The notes under the pieces are model-generated. The model was not told the DNA's origin and ran no database searches. It saw only the letters and a program-made list of their open reading frames with translations. From positions 546,575-610,574 of the forward strand of contig NZ_POUL01000002.1 of NCBI RefSeq assembly GCF_002890895.1: a stretch of DNA of 64,000 bases, read 5' to 3'. A program made the translations under genes and the position numbers. Origin of the DNA: Stutzerimonas stutzeri. GTDB lineage: Bacteria; Pseudomonadota; Gammaproteobacteria; Pseudomonadales; Pseudomonadaceae. Numbering within the stretch: position 1 is the stretch's first letter; every line of letters begins with the position of its first letter. Shown piece after piece: positions 19,784-30,396 of this stretch.

Positions 19784-21294
19784 CCTTACGTCAATCGATG
19801 GCCGGGCTGCACACCTGGGGCGGGCTTCTGCCAAGCTGGTTGCTGTTCGTCATTCTGTTCGCCGGTACGCTGGCCTGCTTCGACAAGGAAATCGAACGCT
19901 GGATGCGGCCCGCGTTGCACGTACCTGCAACCAGCACCATCGATGCTGACAACGTCCGGCAGTGGTTGAATGCCAATGTAGAAGGGCCTCTGCATGCCTA
20001 CTGGCTGCACGGCCCTACCGAACGCGAACCTTACTGGAAGCTGGGCTGGGAGAAAGACGGTACGGGCGAACGCGGCCGTGCAGCTTTCGATCCCGCTACC
20101 GGAAAGCCCATGCCGGACACGCTGGGCGGTGAGTTCTTCTTCACCCTGCACTACAACCTGCAGGCGGGCACGATCGGCATGTACATCGTCGGCCTTGCCG
20201 GCATGTTCATGCTGGTCGCGTTGGTGTCCGGAATCATCGTTCACAGGCGGATTTTCAAGGACTTCTTCACCCTCAGGCCGCAGGCCAACGGCCAACGTGC
20301 CTGGCTCGATGCACACAACCTGTTCGGGGTAATCGGCCTGCCCTTCCATCTGGTACTGGCTTACACAGGCGTCGCCATTTTTGTCGCGACCTACATGCCG
20401 GCCGGCGCGATGGTGGCCTATGACGGAGATCCGCTGGCCTTTTTTGAGGAGGTCCAGGGCGGCTATCACCGCAACGAGATGGACAAACCCGCAGGTGAGC
20501 TGACTTCCCTGGATCGTCTGATCAGCGATGCCCGTCAGCGCTGGAACGGCGGCGAGCCAGGTTGGTTGATCGTCGAGCACCCGTTCGACGCCTCGGCAGT
20601 GGTCAGCATTCGTCGGCTTGACCCTTCACGTATCGGTTCACCGCAGGACACCCTAAATTACGACGCCACCACTGGCGAAATGCTCCACCAGCAGCAGGCA
20701 CCCACCAGCTACGAGGCCTATATGTGGATGGGCGGTTTGCACATGGCGCAATTCGGCGGGCAGATCGTTCGACTGTTCTACGGACTGATGGGACTAGCCG
20801 GCTGCGCAATGCTGATTGCCGGTTCAGCAGTCTGGTTGCGCAAGCGTGAAGCTCGGCAGATCAAAGGGCTGAAGGTGGTTCGCGCACTCAACGGAGCGGT
20901 TTTTTTCGGATTTCCGATCGCTTCGCTCACACTCCTCTGGGCCAACCGTCTGTTGCCGGACACCCTGCCTGACCGGGCGACAGTCGAAGGCTGGTGCTTC
21001 GCCTTGAGCTGGCTGGCAGTGGCAGCCTTCGCATGCATCAGGCCTTGCCAACCCGCACGGGCCACCCGTCAATTGTTTGCGGTACTGGCGATTCTCGCCC
21101 TTGGCCTGCCTGCGCTGAACGGTATCGTGGCTCCGCAAGGCAACCTTGTTGCGAGCCTGACCCGAGGTGATATGACGCTCTTCGGCATCGACCTGGTATT
21201 GCTGACCGTTGGGTTGGTGTGTGCCTGGCGGGCTGTTGCCCGCCCCGAGGCGCGACCGGCACGAGAGAGGCGCATGCAGGAGGTTTCACCATGA
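19780..21294 (+). CDS. PepSY-associated TM-helix protein (putative ferric-siderophore reductase type)
   Basis: 504 residues from a GTG start. The chain has an N-terminal TM helix (about 10-30), a periplasmic region with PepSY character, then TM helices near 135-155, 185-205 and 335-360 and three more in the last 130 residues. Conserved histidines in the membrane segments (for example LHTWGG, LHYNLQAG, AHNLFGVIGLPFHL and MGGLHMAQFGG) suggest haem binding, as known for FpvG-like reductases of iron-siderophores in the periplasm. The GTG at 19780 overlaps the previous stop (GTGA) and has GGAG nine bases upstream, so it is preferred to the ATG at 19765. Confidence 0.85.
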   Translation: MTLRQSMAGLHTWGGLLPSWLLFVILFAGTLACFDKEIERWMRPALHVPATSTIDADNVRQWLNANVEGPLHAYWLHGPTEREPYWKLGWEKDGTGERGRAAFDPATGKPMPDTLGGEFFFTLHYNLQAGTIGMYIVGLAGMFMLVALVSGIIVHRRIFKDFFTLRPQANGQRAWLDAHNLFGVIGLPFHLVLAYTGVAIFVATYMPAGAMVAYDGDPLAFFEEVQGGYHRNEMDKPAGELTSLDRLISDARQRWNGGEPGWLIVEHPFDASAVVSIRRLDPSRIGSPQDTLNYDATTGEMLHQQQAPTSYEAYMWMGGLHMAQFGGQIVRLFYGLMGLAGCAMLIAGSAVWLRKREARQIKGLKVVRALNGAVFFGFPIASLTLLWANRLLPDTLPDRATVEGWCFALSWLAVAAFACIRPCQPARATRQLFAVLAILALGLPALNGIVAPQGNLVASLTRGDMTLFGIDLVLLTVGLVCAWRAVARPEARPARERRMQEVSP

Positions 21295-21614
21295 CGCTAC
21301 TCGCTTTTGCGTTGGCTTACGTGGGCATGCTTGCACTGTGCCTGGCGATGCCCCGTCATCATCGGCAACTGTTCAATCGCGCACCGAGCCCTCTTCTGCA
21401 GCGAGGGCTGCGCCTGCTGGCAGGCGGACTGCTGATCGCCATCGTCATGCTTGATGTCACAGCACTGGGAGTGTCAATAGGTCTGATCGTTTGTCTGGGC
21501 CAGTTGATGTGCGCCGGGCTGCTGGTAGGCCTGATGCTCGCCTGGCGTGAGCGCATGGCACTGCCGATGGGCGCTGCCCTCAGCGTGATAGGAGCCCTGA
21601 ACGTTCTGGTGTGA
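21291..21614 (+). CDS. DUF3325 family membrane protein
   Basis: 107 residues with three or four hydrophobic segments covering most of the chain (about 1-20, 42-60, 62-82 and 90-107). Start ATGA overlaps the stop of the PepSY gene and is preceded by AGGAGG. DUF3325 proteins are the usual third member of this iron-related operon; their role is unknown, probably as a small partner of the PepSY reductase. The longer frame starting at 21219 is rejected because it is read through the upstream gene. Confidence 0.8.
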   Translation: MTLLAFALAYVGMLALCLAMPRHHRQLFNRAPSPLLQRGLRLLAGGLLIAIVMLDVTALGVSIGLIVCLGQLMCAGLLVGLMLAWRERMALPMGAALSVIGALNVLV

Positions 21615-21685
21615 GCTAGCGCATACCCCCTCAGTCGATGACGTTCATCACATCGACTTGACCCGCACTCAGGCAAAGCAGAATA

Positions 21686-21701
21686 CTGTATCCATATACA
21701 G
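21686..21701 (+). promoter_or_regulatory. LexA operator (SOS box) of imuA-imuB-dnaE2
   Basis: CTGTATCCATATACAG matches the gammaproteobacterial LexA consensus CTGT-N8-ACAG with an AT-rich centre and forms a longer near-palindrome (TACTGTAT...ATACAGTA). It lies 22 bases ahead of the imuA start, where it would block the promoter. Confidence 0.93.
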
Positions 21702-21723
21702 TATTCTGGGTTTGCGGTTCATC

Positions 21724-22341
21724 ATGTCCTCCGTTGTCTCCCTTGATCGGTTGCTCGATGCACGCCGCCTATGGCGCGGCCAGCCCAGCGTCGTCTCGAC
21801 CAGTAACCAGCCAACCGGACATCCCACACTCGACGCCGCTCTGCCCGGCGGTGGCTGGCCGGATGCAGCACTGAGCGAGCTGCTGATCGCTACCACAGGG
21901 ATTGGCGAGTTACGGCTGCTCTGGCCCACCCTGGCACGCCTGACCGCTGCTGGCGAACGGGTGGTACTGATCGCCCCGCCTCATCTGCCCTTCCCTCATG
22001 CCTGGCTCGCTGCCGGCGTCGATCTGCGCCAACTCAGCCTCGTTCAAGCGCAAGGACGTGATGCATTGTGGGCAGCGGAACAGTGTCTGCGTTCAGGGAG
22101 TTGTGGTGCTGTGTTGTGCTGGCCGCAGAAAGCGGATGATCGCGCCTTGCGTCGCCTGCAGGTGGCCGCCGAAACCGGACAGACGCTGGCCTTCGCCTAC
22201 CGCTCTTTGCACGAAGCCGTGAATCCTTCTCCAGCGGCACTGCGCTTGGCAGTCGAGGCTCAGCCGTCTCAAGTGCGTGTACTCAAGTGCCGCGGCGGAC
22301 TGGCGCCCGTCCAGCCGATTTCTGCCGTGGGATGGCAGTGA
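21724..22341 (+). CDS. imuA: Translesion synthesis cassette protein ImuA
   Basis: 205 residues of the ImuA/SulA-like RecA-fold family. It resembles a degenerate RecA: HPTLDAALPGGGWP corresponds to the start of the RecA core, and the Walker A lysine is not evident. It is the first gene of the SOS-induced mutagenesis cassette and is thought to link ImuB and the DnaE2 polymerase to RecA. The ATG at 21724 follows the LexA box by 22 bases; the longer frame from 21658 would begin inside the operator and is rejected. Confidence 0.9.
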   Translation: MSSVVSLDRLLDARRLWRGQPSVVSTSNQPTGHPTLDAALPGGGWPDAALSELLIATTGIGELRLLWPTLARLTAAGERVVLIAPPHLPFPHAWLAAGVDLRQLSLVQAQGRDALWAAEQCLRSGSCGAVLCWPQKADDRALRRLQVAAETGQTLAFAYRSLHEAVNPSPAALRLAVEAQPSQVRVLKCRGGLAPVQPISAVGWQ

Positions 22342-22343
22342 AG

Positions 22344-23756
22344 ATGCTCTGGGCCTGCATTCTGCTACCGCAACTGGCCATGGACGGTGTGCTGCGTAGC
22401 CGTACCGATGCTGATGCGCCACTGGCACTACTGAGCGGTACGCCACAGCGCCGCGTGCTACAAGCAGTCAACCCAGCGGCACGATCACTGGGGCTAAAAA
22501 CAGGGCAATCATTGATAGCCGCCCAGGCGCTGACCCGGGAATTCGAGACAGCCGAATATGACCTGGCTTCGATCGAACGTTGGCAGCAATTCCTCGCCGC
22601 CTGGGCCTACGGCTTCAGTTCACAGGTCAGCCTGCACTACCCGCGCTGCCTGCTCATGGAAGTGCAGTCCAGTCTCGGCCTGTTCGGCCCCTGGCCTCGT
22701 CTGGAAACACGACTGCGCACAGAGCTGAGCGCGCTGGGCTTTGGACATCGCATCACACTGGCACCCAATCCCGCCGCCGCGCGGGTACTGGCCAACGTGC
22801 ACGACGGCTTGGCGGTGACTGATACACCTGAGCTGCATCAGGTACTGGCTGACCTGCCTGTAGATCGCCTCGGTTTGCCACGTGATGTCTCGAATGCTCT
22901 GGCGCGAATGGGTCTGCGCACCTTCAAGCAACTGCTGGCACTGCCTCGAAACGGACTGGCGAAGCGTTTTCCGGCAGAGGCGCTGAGACACCTCGACACC
23001 CTGCTGGAGCACCGCCCGCTGGGGCTGAGTTTCTATCGTCCGCCTGACCGCTTCGATGCGCGAATCGAGCTGAACTTCGAAGTCGAGTCGCATCAGGCGC
23101 TGCTGTTCCCGCTGCGCCGCCTGACCGCCGATCTCGCCGCCTATTTGGCAGGCCGCGACAGCGGGGTGCAACGCTTCACCTTGCACCTGGAGCACCGCAG
23201 CCTGCCCGAAAGCCTGTTACCGGTCGGTCTGCTCGGCGCGGAGCGCGACCCGGCCATGCTGTTCGAGCTGACCCGCGGTCGCCTGGAGCATCTGCAACTC
23301 CCAGCCCCGGTGCTGGCAATACGGTTGATTGCAGACCAGTTGCCGACCTTTGTGCCCGAACATCGCGAGCTCTTCGAAGAGCGACCGCAGCAGTCGTTGT
23401 CATGGGAACAGTTGCGCGAGCGGTTGCGAGCCCGATTGGGCGACGACGCCGTACAGGGGCTTGCTGCTCGTGCCGACCATCGCCCCGAATGCGCTTGGCG
23501 ACCAGAGTCTGCGACCCACCTGGAAACGCCATCGGCCGCAGCACCCCGCCCCGGCTGGTTGCTGGCCGAGTCGAAACAGCTCCACGAAGCTTCGTTGCGC
23601 ATCCTATCGGGCCCTGAGCGTATCGAATCGGGTTGGTGGGATGGAGGCGACGTGCGCCGCGACTACTATCTGGTGGAAACCCGAGCGGGCCAACGCGGCT
23701 GGGCCTTTCGCTCAGTCACGGGAGGGCCGCTGATGCTGCACGGTTGGTTCGCATGA
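22344..23756 (+). CDS. imuB: ImuB, Y-family polymerase-like protein of the mutasome
   Basis: 470 residues of a Y-family DNA polymerase relative (the family is usually described as catalytically inactive). It has the palm/finger region (about 1-180), the helix-hairpin-helix-like segment [24 protein letters not shown] (about 175-198) and the little-finger region. Acidic catalytic residues of true Y-family enzymes are not seen. ImuB acts as a hub binding the beta clamp and DnaE2. Start candidates are ATG 22332, GTG 22338 (overlapping the imuA stop as GTGA) and ATG 22344; the last gives the [12 protein letters not shown] start typical of the family. Confidence 0.9.
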   Translation: MLWACILLPQLAMDGVLRSRTDADAPLALLSGTPQRRVLQAVNPAARSLGLKTGQSLIAAQALTREFETAEYDLASIERWQQFLAAWAYGFSSQVSLHYPRCLLMEVQSSLGLFGPWPRLETRLRTELSALGFGHRITLAPNPAAARVLANVHDGLAVTDTPELHQVLADLPVDRLGLPRDVSNALARMGLRTFKQLLALPRNGLAKRFPAEALRHLDTLLEHRPLGLSFYRPPDRFDARIELNFEVESHQALLFPLRRLTADLAAYLAGRDSGVQRFTLHLEHRSLPESLLPVGLLGAERDPAMLFELTRGRLEHLQLPAPVLAIRLIADQLPTFVPEHRELFEERPQQSLSWEQLRERLRARLGDDAVQGLAARADHRPECAWRPESATHLETPSAAAPRPGWLLAESKQLHEASLRILSGPERIESGWWDGGDVRRDYYLVETRAGQRGWAFRSVTGGPLMLHGWFA

Positions 23757-26700
23757 CACCCGATTACGCGGAGCTGCATTGTCTCTCGAACTTCAGCTTT
23801 CAACGGGGCGCCTCCAGCGCCAAAGAGTTGTTCGAACGCGCCGCACTCCAAGGCTATCGGGCCCTGGCGATTACTGACGAATGCACGCTAGCGGGCATCG
23901 TCCGTGCCTGGCAGGCGTCAAAGGAAACAGGCCTGCCGCTGATTGTCGGCAGTGAGATGCAGATCGAAAACGGCCCGAAGCTGCTCCTGCTGGTCGAAAA
24001 CCTGATTGGGTATCAGCGCTTGTGCCGGCTCATTACCTGCGCCAGACGTCGCGCCGAGAAAGGTCAATACCAGCTGCTGGGCGATGACCTGAACGAGCCC
24101 TTGAATGGACTGTTGGCCATCTGGCTTACCCGGCAACCCGATGCTGACGCCGAAGGTCTCTGGCTGCTCGAGCGCTTTGCGGGACGCCTCTGGTTGGGTA
24201 TCGAACTGCATCGCGGACCTGACGATGCAACACACCGGCAGCATTTGCAGGCAATGGCCAGGCGCGTGGGCATACCCGTGGTGGCCTGTGGCGATGTGCA
24301 TATGCATGCCCGTGGCCGTCGTGCCCTGCAGGATTGCATGACTGCGATTCGCCAACACCTGCCAGTAGCCGAGGCCGGGCGCTATCTGTTTCCCAACGGC
24401 GAGCGCCACCTGCGCCGGCGCGACGAACTCGCCCAGCTCTATCCGCCAGAGTTGCTTGCAGAGACACTGCGTATCGCCGAGCGTTGTCAGTTCAGCCTCA
24501 ACGAGCTCAGGTATCAGTACCCACACGAGCTGGTGCCCAGCGGTCACGATGCCAGTTCATGGCTGCGCAAACTGGTCGAAGACGGCATGAGATGGCGATG
24601 GCCGGCAGGCGTGACGGATAAATCACGTGCGCTGGTCGAACATGAATTGCAGCTGATCACCGAGCTGCACTACGAGAGTTACTTTCTCACCGTCCACGAC
24701 ATCGTCCGCTTCGCCCGCGAACGTCACATTCTTTGCCAGGGTCGCGGTTCGGCAGCCAACTCGACGGTGTGCTTCGTACTGGGTATCACCGAACTCGACC
24801 CCACGCATAGCCGGCTTCTGTTCGAGCGTTTCCTCTCGCGCGAACGCAATGAGCCACCGGACATCGACGTGGACTTCGAGCACGAGCGCCGTGAGGAAGT
24901 GATCCAGTATGTGTTTCGCCGCTACGGCCGCAATCGCGCCGCTCTGACTGCGGTGGCCAGTTCCTACCGCGCCACTGGCGCAATGCGTGACGTTGCCAAG
25001 GCGCTTGGTCTGCCGCCTGATCAGATCAATGCTCTGGCTGAATGCTGTGGACGCTGGAGTGAGCACATACCCGATGACGCCCGGTTACAGGAAGCCGGCT
25101 TCGATCCCAGCAGTCCAGTGTTGCGTCGGGTCCTAGTGCTGACCAGTGAATTGATCGGCTTTCCTCGTCACCTTTCACAGCATCCGGGCGGCTTCGTCAT
25201 TTCCGAGTATCCGTTGGATACCCTGGTGCCGGTCGAAAATGCCAGCATGGCCGACCGTACCGTGATCCAGTGGGACAAGGACGATCTCGACGTGGTCGGC
25301 CTGCTCAAAGTCGATGTGCTCGCGCTCGGCATGCTCAGTGCGCTGCGCCGTTGTTTCGATCTGATAGCTCGCTATCGCGGCACGCAGTGGACCATTGCCA
25401 CACTGCCCAAGGAAGATCGACCGACCTACGAAATGATCAGCCGCGCCGACACGGTGGGCGTTTTCCAGATCGAATCGCGCGCACAAATGGCCATGCTGCC
25501 GCGGCTTCGTCCCAGAACTTTCTACGATCTGGTGATTCAGGTGGCCATTGTGCGGCCCGGGCCGATTCAGGGCGATATGGTTCACCCCTACCTGCGTCGG
25601 CGCAATAAAGAAGAGCCGGTGGAGTATCCGTCCGAAGAGCTGAAGCCGGTGTTCGAGCGCACCCTTGGCGTACCCCTGTTTCAGGAACAGGTGATGGAGC
25701 TGGCCATCGTCGCCGCCCAATACACCGCCGATGAAGCCGACAGGCTGCGCCGCGCCATGGCCGCCTGGAAGCGGCACGGCAGTCTCGAGCCGCACCGCGT
25801 GAGATTGAGCGAACGTATGCTCGCCCGTGGCTACAGCGCAGAATTCGTTGCACGGATCTTCGAACAGATCAAAGGTTTCAGCAGTTACGGCTTTCCCGAG
25901 TCGCATGCGGCCAGCTTTGCCCTGCTCACCTATGCCAGCTGCTGGCTGAAATGTCATGAGCCAGCCGCCTTCGCCTGTGCCTTGATCAACAGCTGGCCGA
26001 TGGGCTTTTACAACCCCGATCAGATTCTCCAGGACGCCCGCCGTCACGGCCTCGAAATCCGGGCGTTGGATGTGCACTACAGCGGCTGGGATTGCAGCCT
26101 CGAGCCGACCGAGACCAATCAACCAGCAATCCGTCTGGGGCTACGCCTGGTACGCGGCTTTCGTCAGGAGGATGCGAAGCGCATCGAAACGGCTCGTGAG
26201 CAGCAAGCCTTCGCCGGTATCGATGACCTTTGCTTGCGAGCCCGATTGGATGCCCGTGCGCGGGAACAGCTGGCCGACGCCGGAGCGCTTAAAGGACTTG
26301 TCGGGCATCGACATCAGGCTCGCTGGGCCGTGGCCGGCTTCGAGCCTCAACTGCCGCTGTTCGCTGAACAGGTCTCGAAAGAGGAAGCGCCAGTGCCACT
26401 GCCGGTACCCTCTGTCGGGGAAGAGCTGATGACCGATTACGCCACCCTTGGCACCACGCTTGGCCCTCATCCGCTGGCCTTGTTGCGTGAGCAACTCCGC
26501 AGCCGGCGCTGCCGCAGTTCGCGAGAGTTGTCTGAAGTGGAACATGGTCGCCTGGTCAGCGTCGCCGGGCTGGTCATCGGGCGCCAGCGCCCACAGACCG
26601 CCAGCGGGGTCATCTTCGTCACTCTGGAAGACGAGTTCGGCATGATCAACGTGGTGGTCTGGCACGACCTGGCCGAGCGGCAACGGCGGGTGTTGATACA

Positions 26701-26830
26701 GTCGCAAATGCTTCGAATCGATGGGCATCTGGAATCGGCAAATGGTGTACGCCACGTCATCGCCGGGCGTCTCAGTGATCTCACCCCAATGCTCACCGGC
26801 CTCGATGTGCGCAGCCGGGATTTTCAGTAA
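23753..26830 (+). CDS. dnaE2: Error-prone DNA polymerase DnaE2 (ImuC)
   Basis: 1025 residues of a C-family DNA polymerase specialised for damage-induced mutagenesis. Starts with a PHP domain ([16 protein letters not shown], about 6-21), then the polymerase core with catalytic Asp residues in [10 protein letters not shown] (about 370-379) and [10 protein letters not shown] (about 518-527), a helix-hairpin-helix region near residue 850 and a C-terminal OB domain ([14 protein letters not shown], about 935). It is about 130 residues shorter than replicative DnaE, as expected. The ATG overlaps the imuB stop (ATGA). It converges on ctaF with a 27-base gap. Confidence 0.96.
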   Translation: MTPDYAELHCLSNFSFQRGASSAKELFERAALQGYRALAITDECTLAGIVRAWQASKETGLPLIVGSEMQIENGPKLLLLVENLIGYQRLCRLITCARRRAEKGQYQLLGDDLNEPLNGLLAIWLTRQPDADAEGLWLLERFAGRLWLGIELHRGPDDATHRQHLQAMARRVGIPVVACGDVHMHARGRRALQDCMTAIRQHLPVAEAGRYLFPNGERHLRRRDELAQLYPPELLAETLRIAERCQFSLNELRYQYPHELVPSGHDASSWLRKLVEDGMRWRWPAGVTDKSRALVEHELQLITELHYESYFLTVHDIVRFARERHILCQGRGSAANSTVCFVLGITELDPTHSRLLFERFLSRERNEPPDIDVDFEHERREEVIQYVFRRYGRNRAALTAVASSYRATGAMRDVAKALGLPPDQINALAECCGRWSEHIPDDARLQEAGFDPSSPVLRRVLVLTSELIGFPRHLSQHPGGFVISEYPLDTLVPVENASMADRTVIQWDKDDLDVVGLLKVDVLALGMLSALRRCFDLIARYRGTQWTIATLPKEDRPTYEMISRADTVGVFQIESRAQMAMLPRLRPRTFYDLVIQVAIVRPGPIQGDMVHPYLRRRNKEEPVEYPSEELKPVFERTLGVPLFQEQVMELAIVAAQYTADEADRLRRAMAAWKRHGSLEPHRVRLSERMLARGYSAEFVARIFEQIKGFSSYGFPESHAASFALLTYASCWLKCHEPAAFACALINSWPMGFYNPDQILQDARRHGLEIRALDVHYSGWDCSLEPTETNQPAIRLGLRLVRGFRQEDAKRIETAREQQAFAGIDDLCLRARLDARAREQLADAGALKGLVGHRHQARWAVAGFEPQLPLFAEQVSKEEAPVPLPVPSVGEELMTDYATLGTTLGPHPLALLREQLRSRRCRSSRELSEVEHGRLVSVAGLVIGRQRPQTASGVIFVTLEDEFGMINVVVWHDLAERQRRVLIQSQMLRIDGHLESANGVRHVIAGRLSDLTPMLTGLDVRSRDFQ

Positions 26831-26857
26831 TGCCAACGCAGACCACCCAGCGAGCAG

Positions 26858-27118
26858 CTAGCTACCGCGCGTCAGCAGATCAGCTATTGAAAGGGCGAAC
26901 AGGAACACCAGCCAGAACCCCGCGCCCAGTGCGAAAAAGCGCACCAGCGGCGAATGGGTACCGAGCTGGGCCAGCCCGAACAGCACCAGCATGGCCTGCC
27001 CGGCTGCACAGACCAGCGCGAGCATCGCCCACTGTGGGAACTGAATGGCTATTGTGACGCTGATGGCCAGTAGCGCCAGCAGCCCGACATAGATCAGCAC
27101 CAGCTTGCCTGCCTTCAT
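26858..27118 (-). CDS. ctaF: Cytochrome c oxidase subunit IV-like small membrane protein
   Basis: 86 residues with three hydrophobic helices (about 5-25, 31-52 and 58-80), the size and topology of the prokaryotic subunit IV of caa3/aa3 oxidases. The last gene of a 12-gene respiratory operon; its start overlaps the end of subunit III by 4 bases. The name rests on position and topology more than on residues. Confidence 0.8.
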   Translation of the reverse strand: MKAGKLVLIYVGLLALLAISVTIAIQFPQWAMLALVCAAGQAMLVLFGLAQLGTHSPLVRFFALGAGFWLVFLFALSIADLLTRGS

Positions 27119-27762
27119 GCAGCCCTCCCGACCAGATAAAGCGAGGGATACAAGAAGATCCAGATCACATCGACCAGATGCCAGTACAGGCCGACCATTT
27201 CCAGTGTGATCGCCCGCTCCGGCAGTTTCATATGGGCGAAGTGAATGCGCCCCACCATGCCCAGCACGATCACCACCGCAATGGTCAGGTGCACCGCATG
27301 CAGCGCGGTAGCGAAGAAATAGATGTTCATGAACAGCCGCGCGGCGGGATTCTCCAGCGGCGACTCGGGGCCTATGCCGGGCAACAGCCCTTCGTGGTAT
27401 TCCCAGCCGTACTCAAAGAATTTCACCCCCAGGAACGCCAGGCCGAAGAAGGCGCTGAGCAAGAGCCACTGTTGCACCCGACGGTAGTTACCCAAGCGCG
27501 AAGCCTGCACCATCAGGCTCATGCACAGGCTACCGGTGAGCAACAGCGCGCTGTTGAATCCCGCCAGAATCGAATGCAGGTACTGCACCGCCTCGCCCAC
27601 TGCCTCGGGGTGCTGCAGGCGGTAGTAGTAGATGACCAGCAACAGCACGCCGAACATCATGATTTCCGTGGCGAGAAACAACCACATGCCCAGAAAACTC
27701 GCTTCTCGCTGCTGGGCTGCGGTCTGGTAGGGCTCGGTCAGGTACCCGTCACGGTCGGCCAT
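27115..27762 (-). CDS. ctaE: Cytochrome c oxidase subunit III
   Basis: 215 residues with five predicted helices, the short form of subunit III found with caa3 oxidases. Features include [16 protein letters not shown] (about 23-38), the [15 protein letters not shown] helix, [10 protein letters not shown] and the C-terminal [15 protein letters not shown] (about 193-207), all diagnostic of the family. The ATG at 27762 is preferred to the long upstream extension, which is ctaD read in another frame; the true overlap with ctaD is 14 bases. It stabilises subunit I in the membrane. Confidence 0.95.
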   Translation of the reverse strand: MADRDGYLTEPYQTAAQQREASFLGMWLFLATEIMMFGVLLLVIYYYRLQHPEAVGEAVQYLHSILAGFNSALLLTGSLCMSLMVQASRLGNYRRVQQWLLLSAFFGLAFLGVKFFEYGWEYHEGLLPGIGPESPLENPAARLFMNIYFFATALHAVHLTIAVVIVLGMVGRIHFAHMKLPERAITLEMVGLYWHLVDVIWIFLYPSLYLVGRAA

Positions 27763-29374
27763 GGGTCGCCTCGGGAGGGTAATCGTAGGCCTCGAAGTCG
27801 ACGATCGGCGTCTCGACAAAGTTGTACTGCGGCGGTGGCGACGAGGTGCGCCATTCCAGCCCCGCCGCATCCCATGGGTCGTCATCAGCCAACGGGCCGT
27901 AACGCAACGACCAGAGCAGATAGCAGAACGGCATGATGTAACCCACCGCCAGTACCCCAGCGCCAGCGGACGACAACACATGGAGGAATTGAAAGTCTTC
28001 CGGGTAGCTGTGGTAGCGCCGAGGCATGCCCAGATAGCCGAGCAGAAACTGTGGGAAAAATGTCAGGTTGAAACCGCAGAAGATCATCACCGCCGCGATC
28101 TTGCCCCACAGCTGCGAGTACATTCGCCCGGTCATCTTCGGCCACCAGAAGTGCAGCGCGCCAAAGAACCCGGCCACCGCCGCGCCGACCATGATGTAGT
28201 GGAAATGCGCTACCACGAAATAGGTGTCGTGCACGTGCACATCCGCGGCCAGCAGCGCGAGGAACAGCCCGGTTACCCCGCCAATGACGAACAGGCCGAT
28301 AAAGGTCAGCGCATAGAGAAAGTGCGCATCGATGGTCAGGTTGCTTTTGTAGAGCGTGGCGGTCCAGTTATAGACCTTGATCGCTGAAGGGATTGCCACC
28401 AGAAAGCTGAGCAGCGAGAAGACCATGCTGGCGTACATCGACTGCCCCGCCACGAACATGTGATGGCCCCAGACCATGAAGCCGATCACCGCGATGGCCA
28501 GGCTGGAATAAGCCACGAACGAATAGCCAAAAATACGCTTGTGCGCCGCTGCGGTGATCAGCTCACTCATCACGCCCATCGCCGGCAAGATCATGATGTA
28601 AACCGCAGGATGGCTGTAGAACCAGAACAGGTGCTGAAACAGCAGCGGGTCGCCCCCCAGGTTGGGGTCGAACACGCCAATGCCGAACAGGTACTCCGCC
28701 GCCACCAGCAGCAGCGTGATAGCCAGCACCGGGGTAGCCAGGACCAGAATTACCGAGGTGGCATACAGCGACCAACAGAACAGCGGCATTCGGAACCAGG
28801 TCATGCCCGGCGCCCGCAGCGTATGAATCGTGACGATGATGTTCAGCCCGGTCAGGATCGACGAGAAGCCGACGATGAACACCCCAAGAATCACCGCCAC
28901 CACATGGCCATTGCTGAACATCGTCGACAGCGGCGTATAGAAAGTCCAGCCGGTATCCACGCCTCCGGCCAGGAGCGAGTACAGCGTAAAGAGGCCGCCA
29001 CCCACCAACAGGTACCAACTGAACAGGTTCAGCTTGGGAAAAGCCATCTCCTTGGCGCCGATCATGATCGGGATAAGGAAATTGCCAAACACCGCCGGAA
29101 TAGATGGAATCAGGAAGAACCACACCATGACCACACCGTGCAGGGTGAAGGTCCGGTTGTAGCCGTCCGGGCTCAACAAATCACCATCAGGGGTGACCAG
29201 TTCGATGCGAACCAGAGCGGCAGCAAGGCTGCCCAGGAAGAAGAAGGCCGTGACGCCGATCAGGTAGAGGATCGCGATACGCTTGTGGTCCGTAGTCAGC
29301 AGCCAGGTCCGTAGCCCATGCTCGTCGGCGAGGTAACTGGGCGCTCGGTCGGCGACCGGGTTCTTCTGGATCAA
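27749..29374 (-). CDS. ctaD: Cytochrome c oxidase subunit I, A2-type (YSHPxVY motif)
   Basis: 541 residues, the haem-copper core that reduces O2 to water. Haem and copper ligands are visible: His79 (LHGVVMVW), His255 and Tyr259, the HH pair in WGHHMFVAG, and the two haem histidines in [14 protein letters not shown]. The D-channel site reads FYSHPAVYI (252-260): the Glu of A1-type enzymes (GHPEVY) is replaced by the Tyr-Ser pair of A2-type oxidases such as those of Rhodothermus and Thermus. The start is a TTG at 29374 overlapping the ctaC stop, with GAGGAG 8 bases upstream; no other start exists before the first helix. Confidence 0.96.
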   Translation of the reverse strand: MIQKNPVADRAPSYLADEHGLRTWLLTTDHKRIAILYLIGVTAFFFLGSLAAALVRIELVTPDGDLLSPDGYNRTFTLHGVVMVWFFLIPSIPAVFGNFLIPIMIGAKEMAFPKLNLFSWYLLVGGGLFTLYSLLAGGVDTGWTFYTPLSTMFSNGHVVAVILGVFIVGFSSILTGLNIIVTIHTLRAPGMTWFRMPLFCWSLYATSVILVLATPVLAITLLLVAAEYLFGIGVFDPNLGGDPLLFQHLFWFYSHPAVYIMILPAMGVMSELITAAAHKRIFGYSFVAYSSLAIAVIGFMVWGHHMFVAGQSMYASMVFSLLSFLVAIPSAIKVYNWTATLYKSNLTIDAHFLYALTFIGLFVIGGVTGLFLALLAADVHVHDTYFVVAHFHYIMVGAAVAGFFGALHFWWPKMTGRMYSQLWGKIAAVMIFCGFNLTFFPQFLLGYLGMPRRYHSYPEDFQFLHVLSSAGAGVLAVGYIMPFCYLLWSLRYGPLADDDPWDAAGLEWRTSSPPPQYNFVETPIVDFEAYDYPPEATHGRP

Positions 29375-30396
29375 GGTATTGGCTCCTCTGGCGTTGGGCT
29401 GCGGGGGCTGTCGGCATGCGGCTCGCCCTGCCCGCGCTCATCAATCGTGCCGGGGGCGTGGCCTACCTTGCCAAGCGACTGGATATAAGCCGTCAGGCGC
29501 AGCACGCCCTCCTCATCGATCACGTTGGCGAAGCTCGGCATGATCGATTCGTAGCCAGCCACAATCTGCTTGTGCGGCAGCAGGATGCTGTCGCGGATAT
29601 AGGCCTGATCGGCCACGACAGAACTGCCGTCTTCCAGCGCCACCCGGCGCCCATAGAGCCCCTCCAGCTTCGGCGCTTTGGCCACGGCGGCCGGGCCATG
29701 GCAACCGCTGCAACCGAACTGGCGAAACAGCACCTCACCCTGCTCGGCCAGGGATTCGCTGGCACCGGCCTGTGACAGCCAGCGCGCGTACTCCTGTGGC
29801 GGTTGCACAATCAGCGTGGCAAGCATCTTCGAATGATCGGTGCCGCAGTACTCGGCACAGAACACCTCGTAGCGACCGGTTTCGGTGGCGTTGAACCAGA
29901 GCTCGGTATAACGCCCCGGCAACAGATCCTGCTTGATGCGCAGGGCCGGAAAATACAGGCTGTGAATCACGTCCTGGGAGATCATGTTCAGCCGTACCGG
30001 GCGCCCAACCGGCACGTGCAAGGTATTGATCTCGCGTTGACCACCGGGATGCTGGAATTTCCACATCCATTGCTTGGCCACCACCTGGATCTCCATGGCA
30101 TCCACCGGCGGCGTGCGCACTTCGTAATACAGCTTCGCCGAGACCAGATAGATGATCATCGAGCCGATGAAGGGCAGCACGATCCAGGTCATTTCGACCT
30201 TCATGCTGCCGCGCGGGCGATGGTCGCGTCGGACCTTGGTGCCCTTGCGGTAGCGTATTGCGAACAGAATCGTGAGCACGAACACCGGCACGACGAAGAT
30301 CGTCATCATTCCGGTGAACGACCAGATTAGCCAGTCGATGCTGTTCGCATAATCTGAAGCGGTTTGCGGCCACAGGCGCAGAAAATCATTGTCCAT
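29371..30396 (-). CDS. ctaC: Cytochrome c oxidase subunit II with fused cytochrome c (caa3 type)
   Basis: 341 residues. Two TM helices (about 22-47 and 69-90) are followed by the periplasmic cupredoxin domain with all CuA ligands: His145, then [12 protein letters not shown] with Cys180, Glu182, Cys184, His188 and Met191. A C-terminal cytochrome c domain carries the haem site CSGCH (229-233) with a likely axial Met in [10 protein letters not shown]. The fused haem domain defines a caa3-type oxidase able to take electrons from a partner such as ACIII. ATG at 30396 has GGGAGG 6 bases upstream and overlaps the SCO gene by 11 bases. Confidence 0.95.
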   Translation of the reverse strand: MDNDFLRLWPQTASDYANSIDWLIWSFTGMMTIFVVPVFVLTILFAIRYRKGTKVRRDHRPRGSMKVEMTWIVLPFIGSMIIYLVSAKLYYEVRTPPVDAMEIQVVAKQWMWKFQHPGGQREINTLHVPVGRPVRLNMISQDVIHSLYFPALRIKQDLLPGRYTELWFNATETGRYEVFCAEYCGTDHSKMLATLIVQPPQEYARWLSQAGASESLAEQGEVLFRQFGCSGCHGPAAVAKAPKLEGLYGRRVALEDGSSVVADQAYIRDSILLPHKQIVAGYESIMPSFANVIDEEGVLRLTAYIQSLGKVGHAPGTIDERGQGEPHADSPRSPTPEEPIP

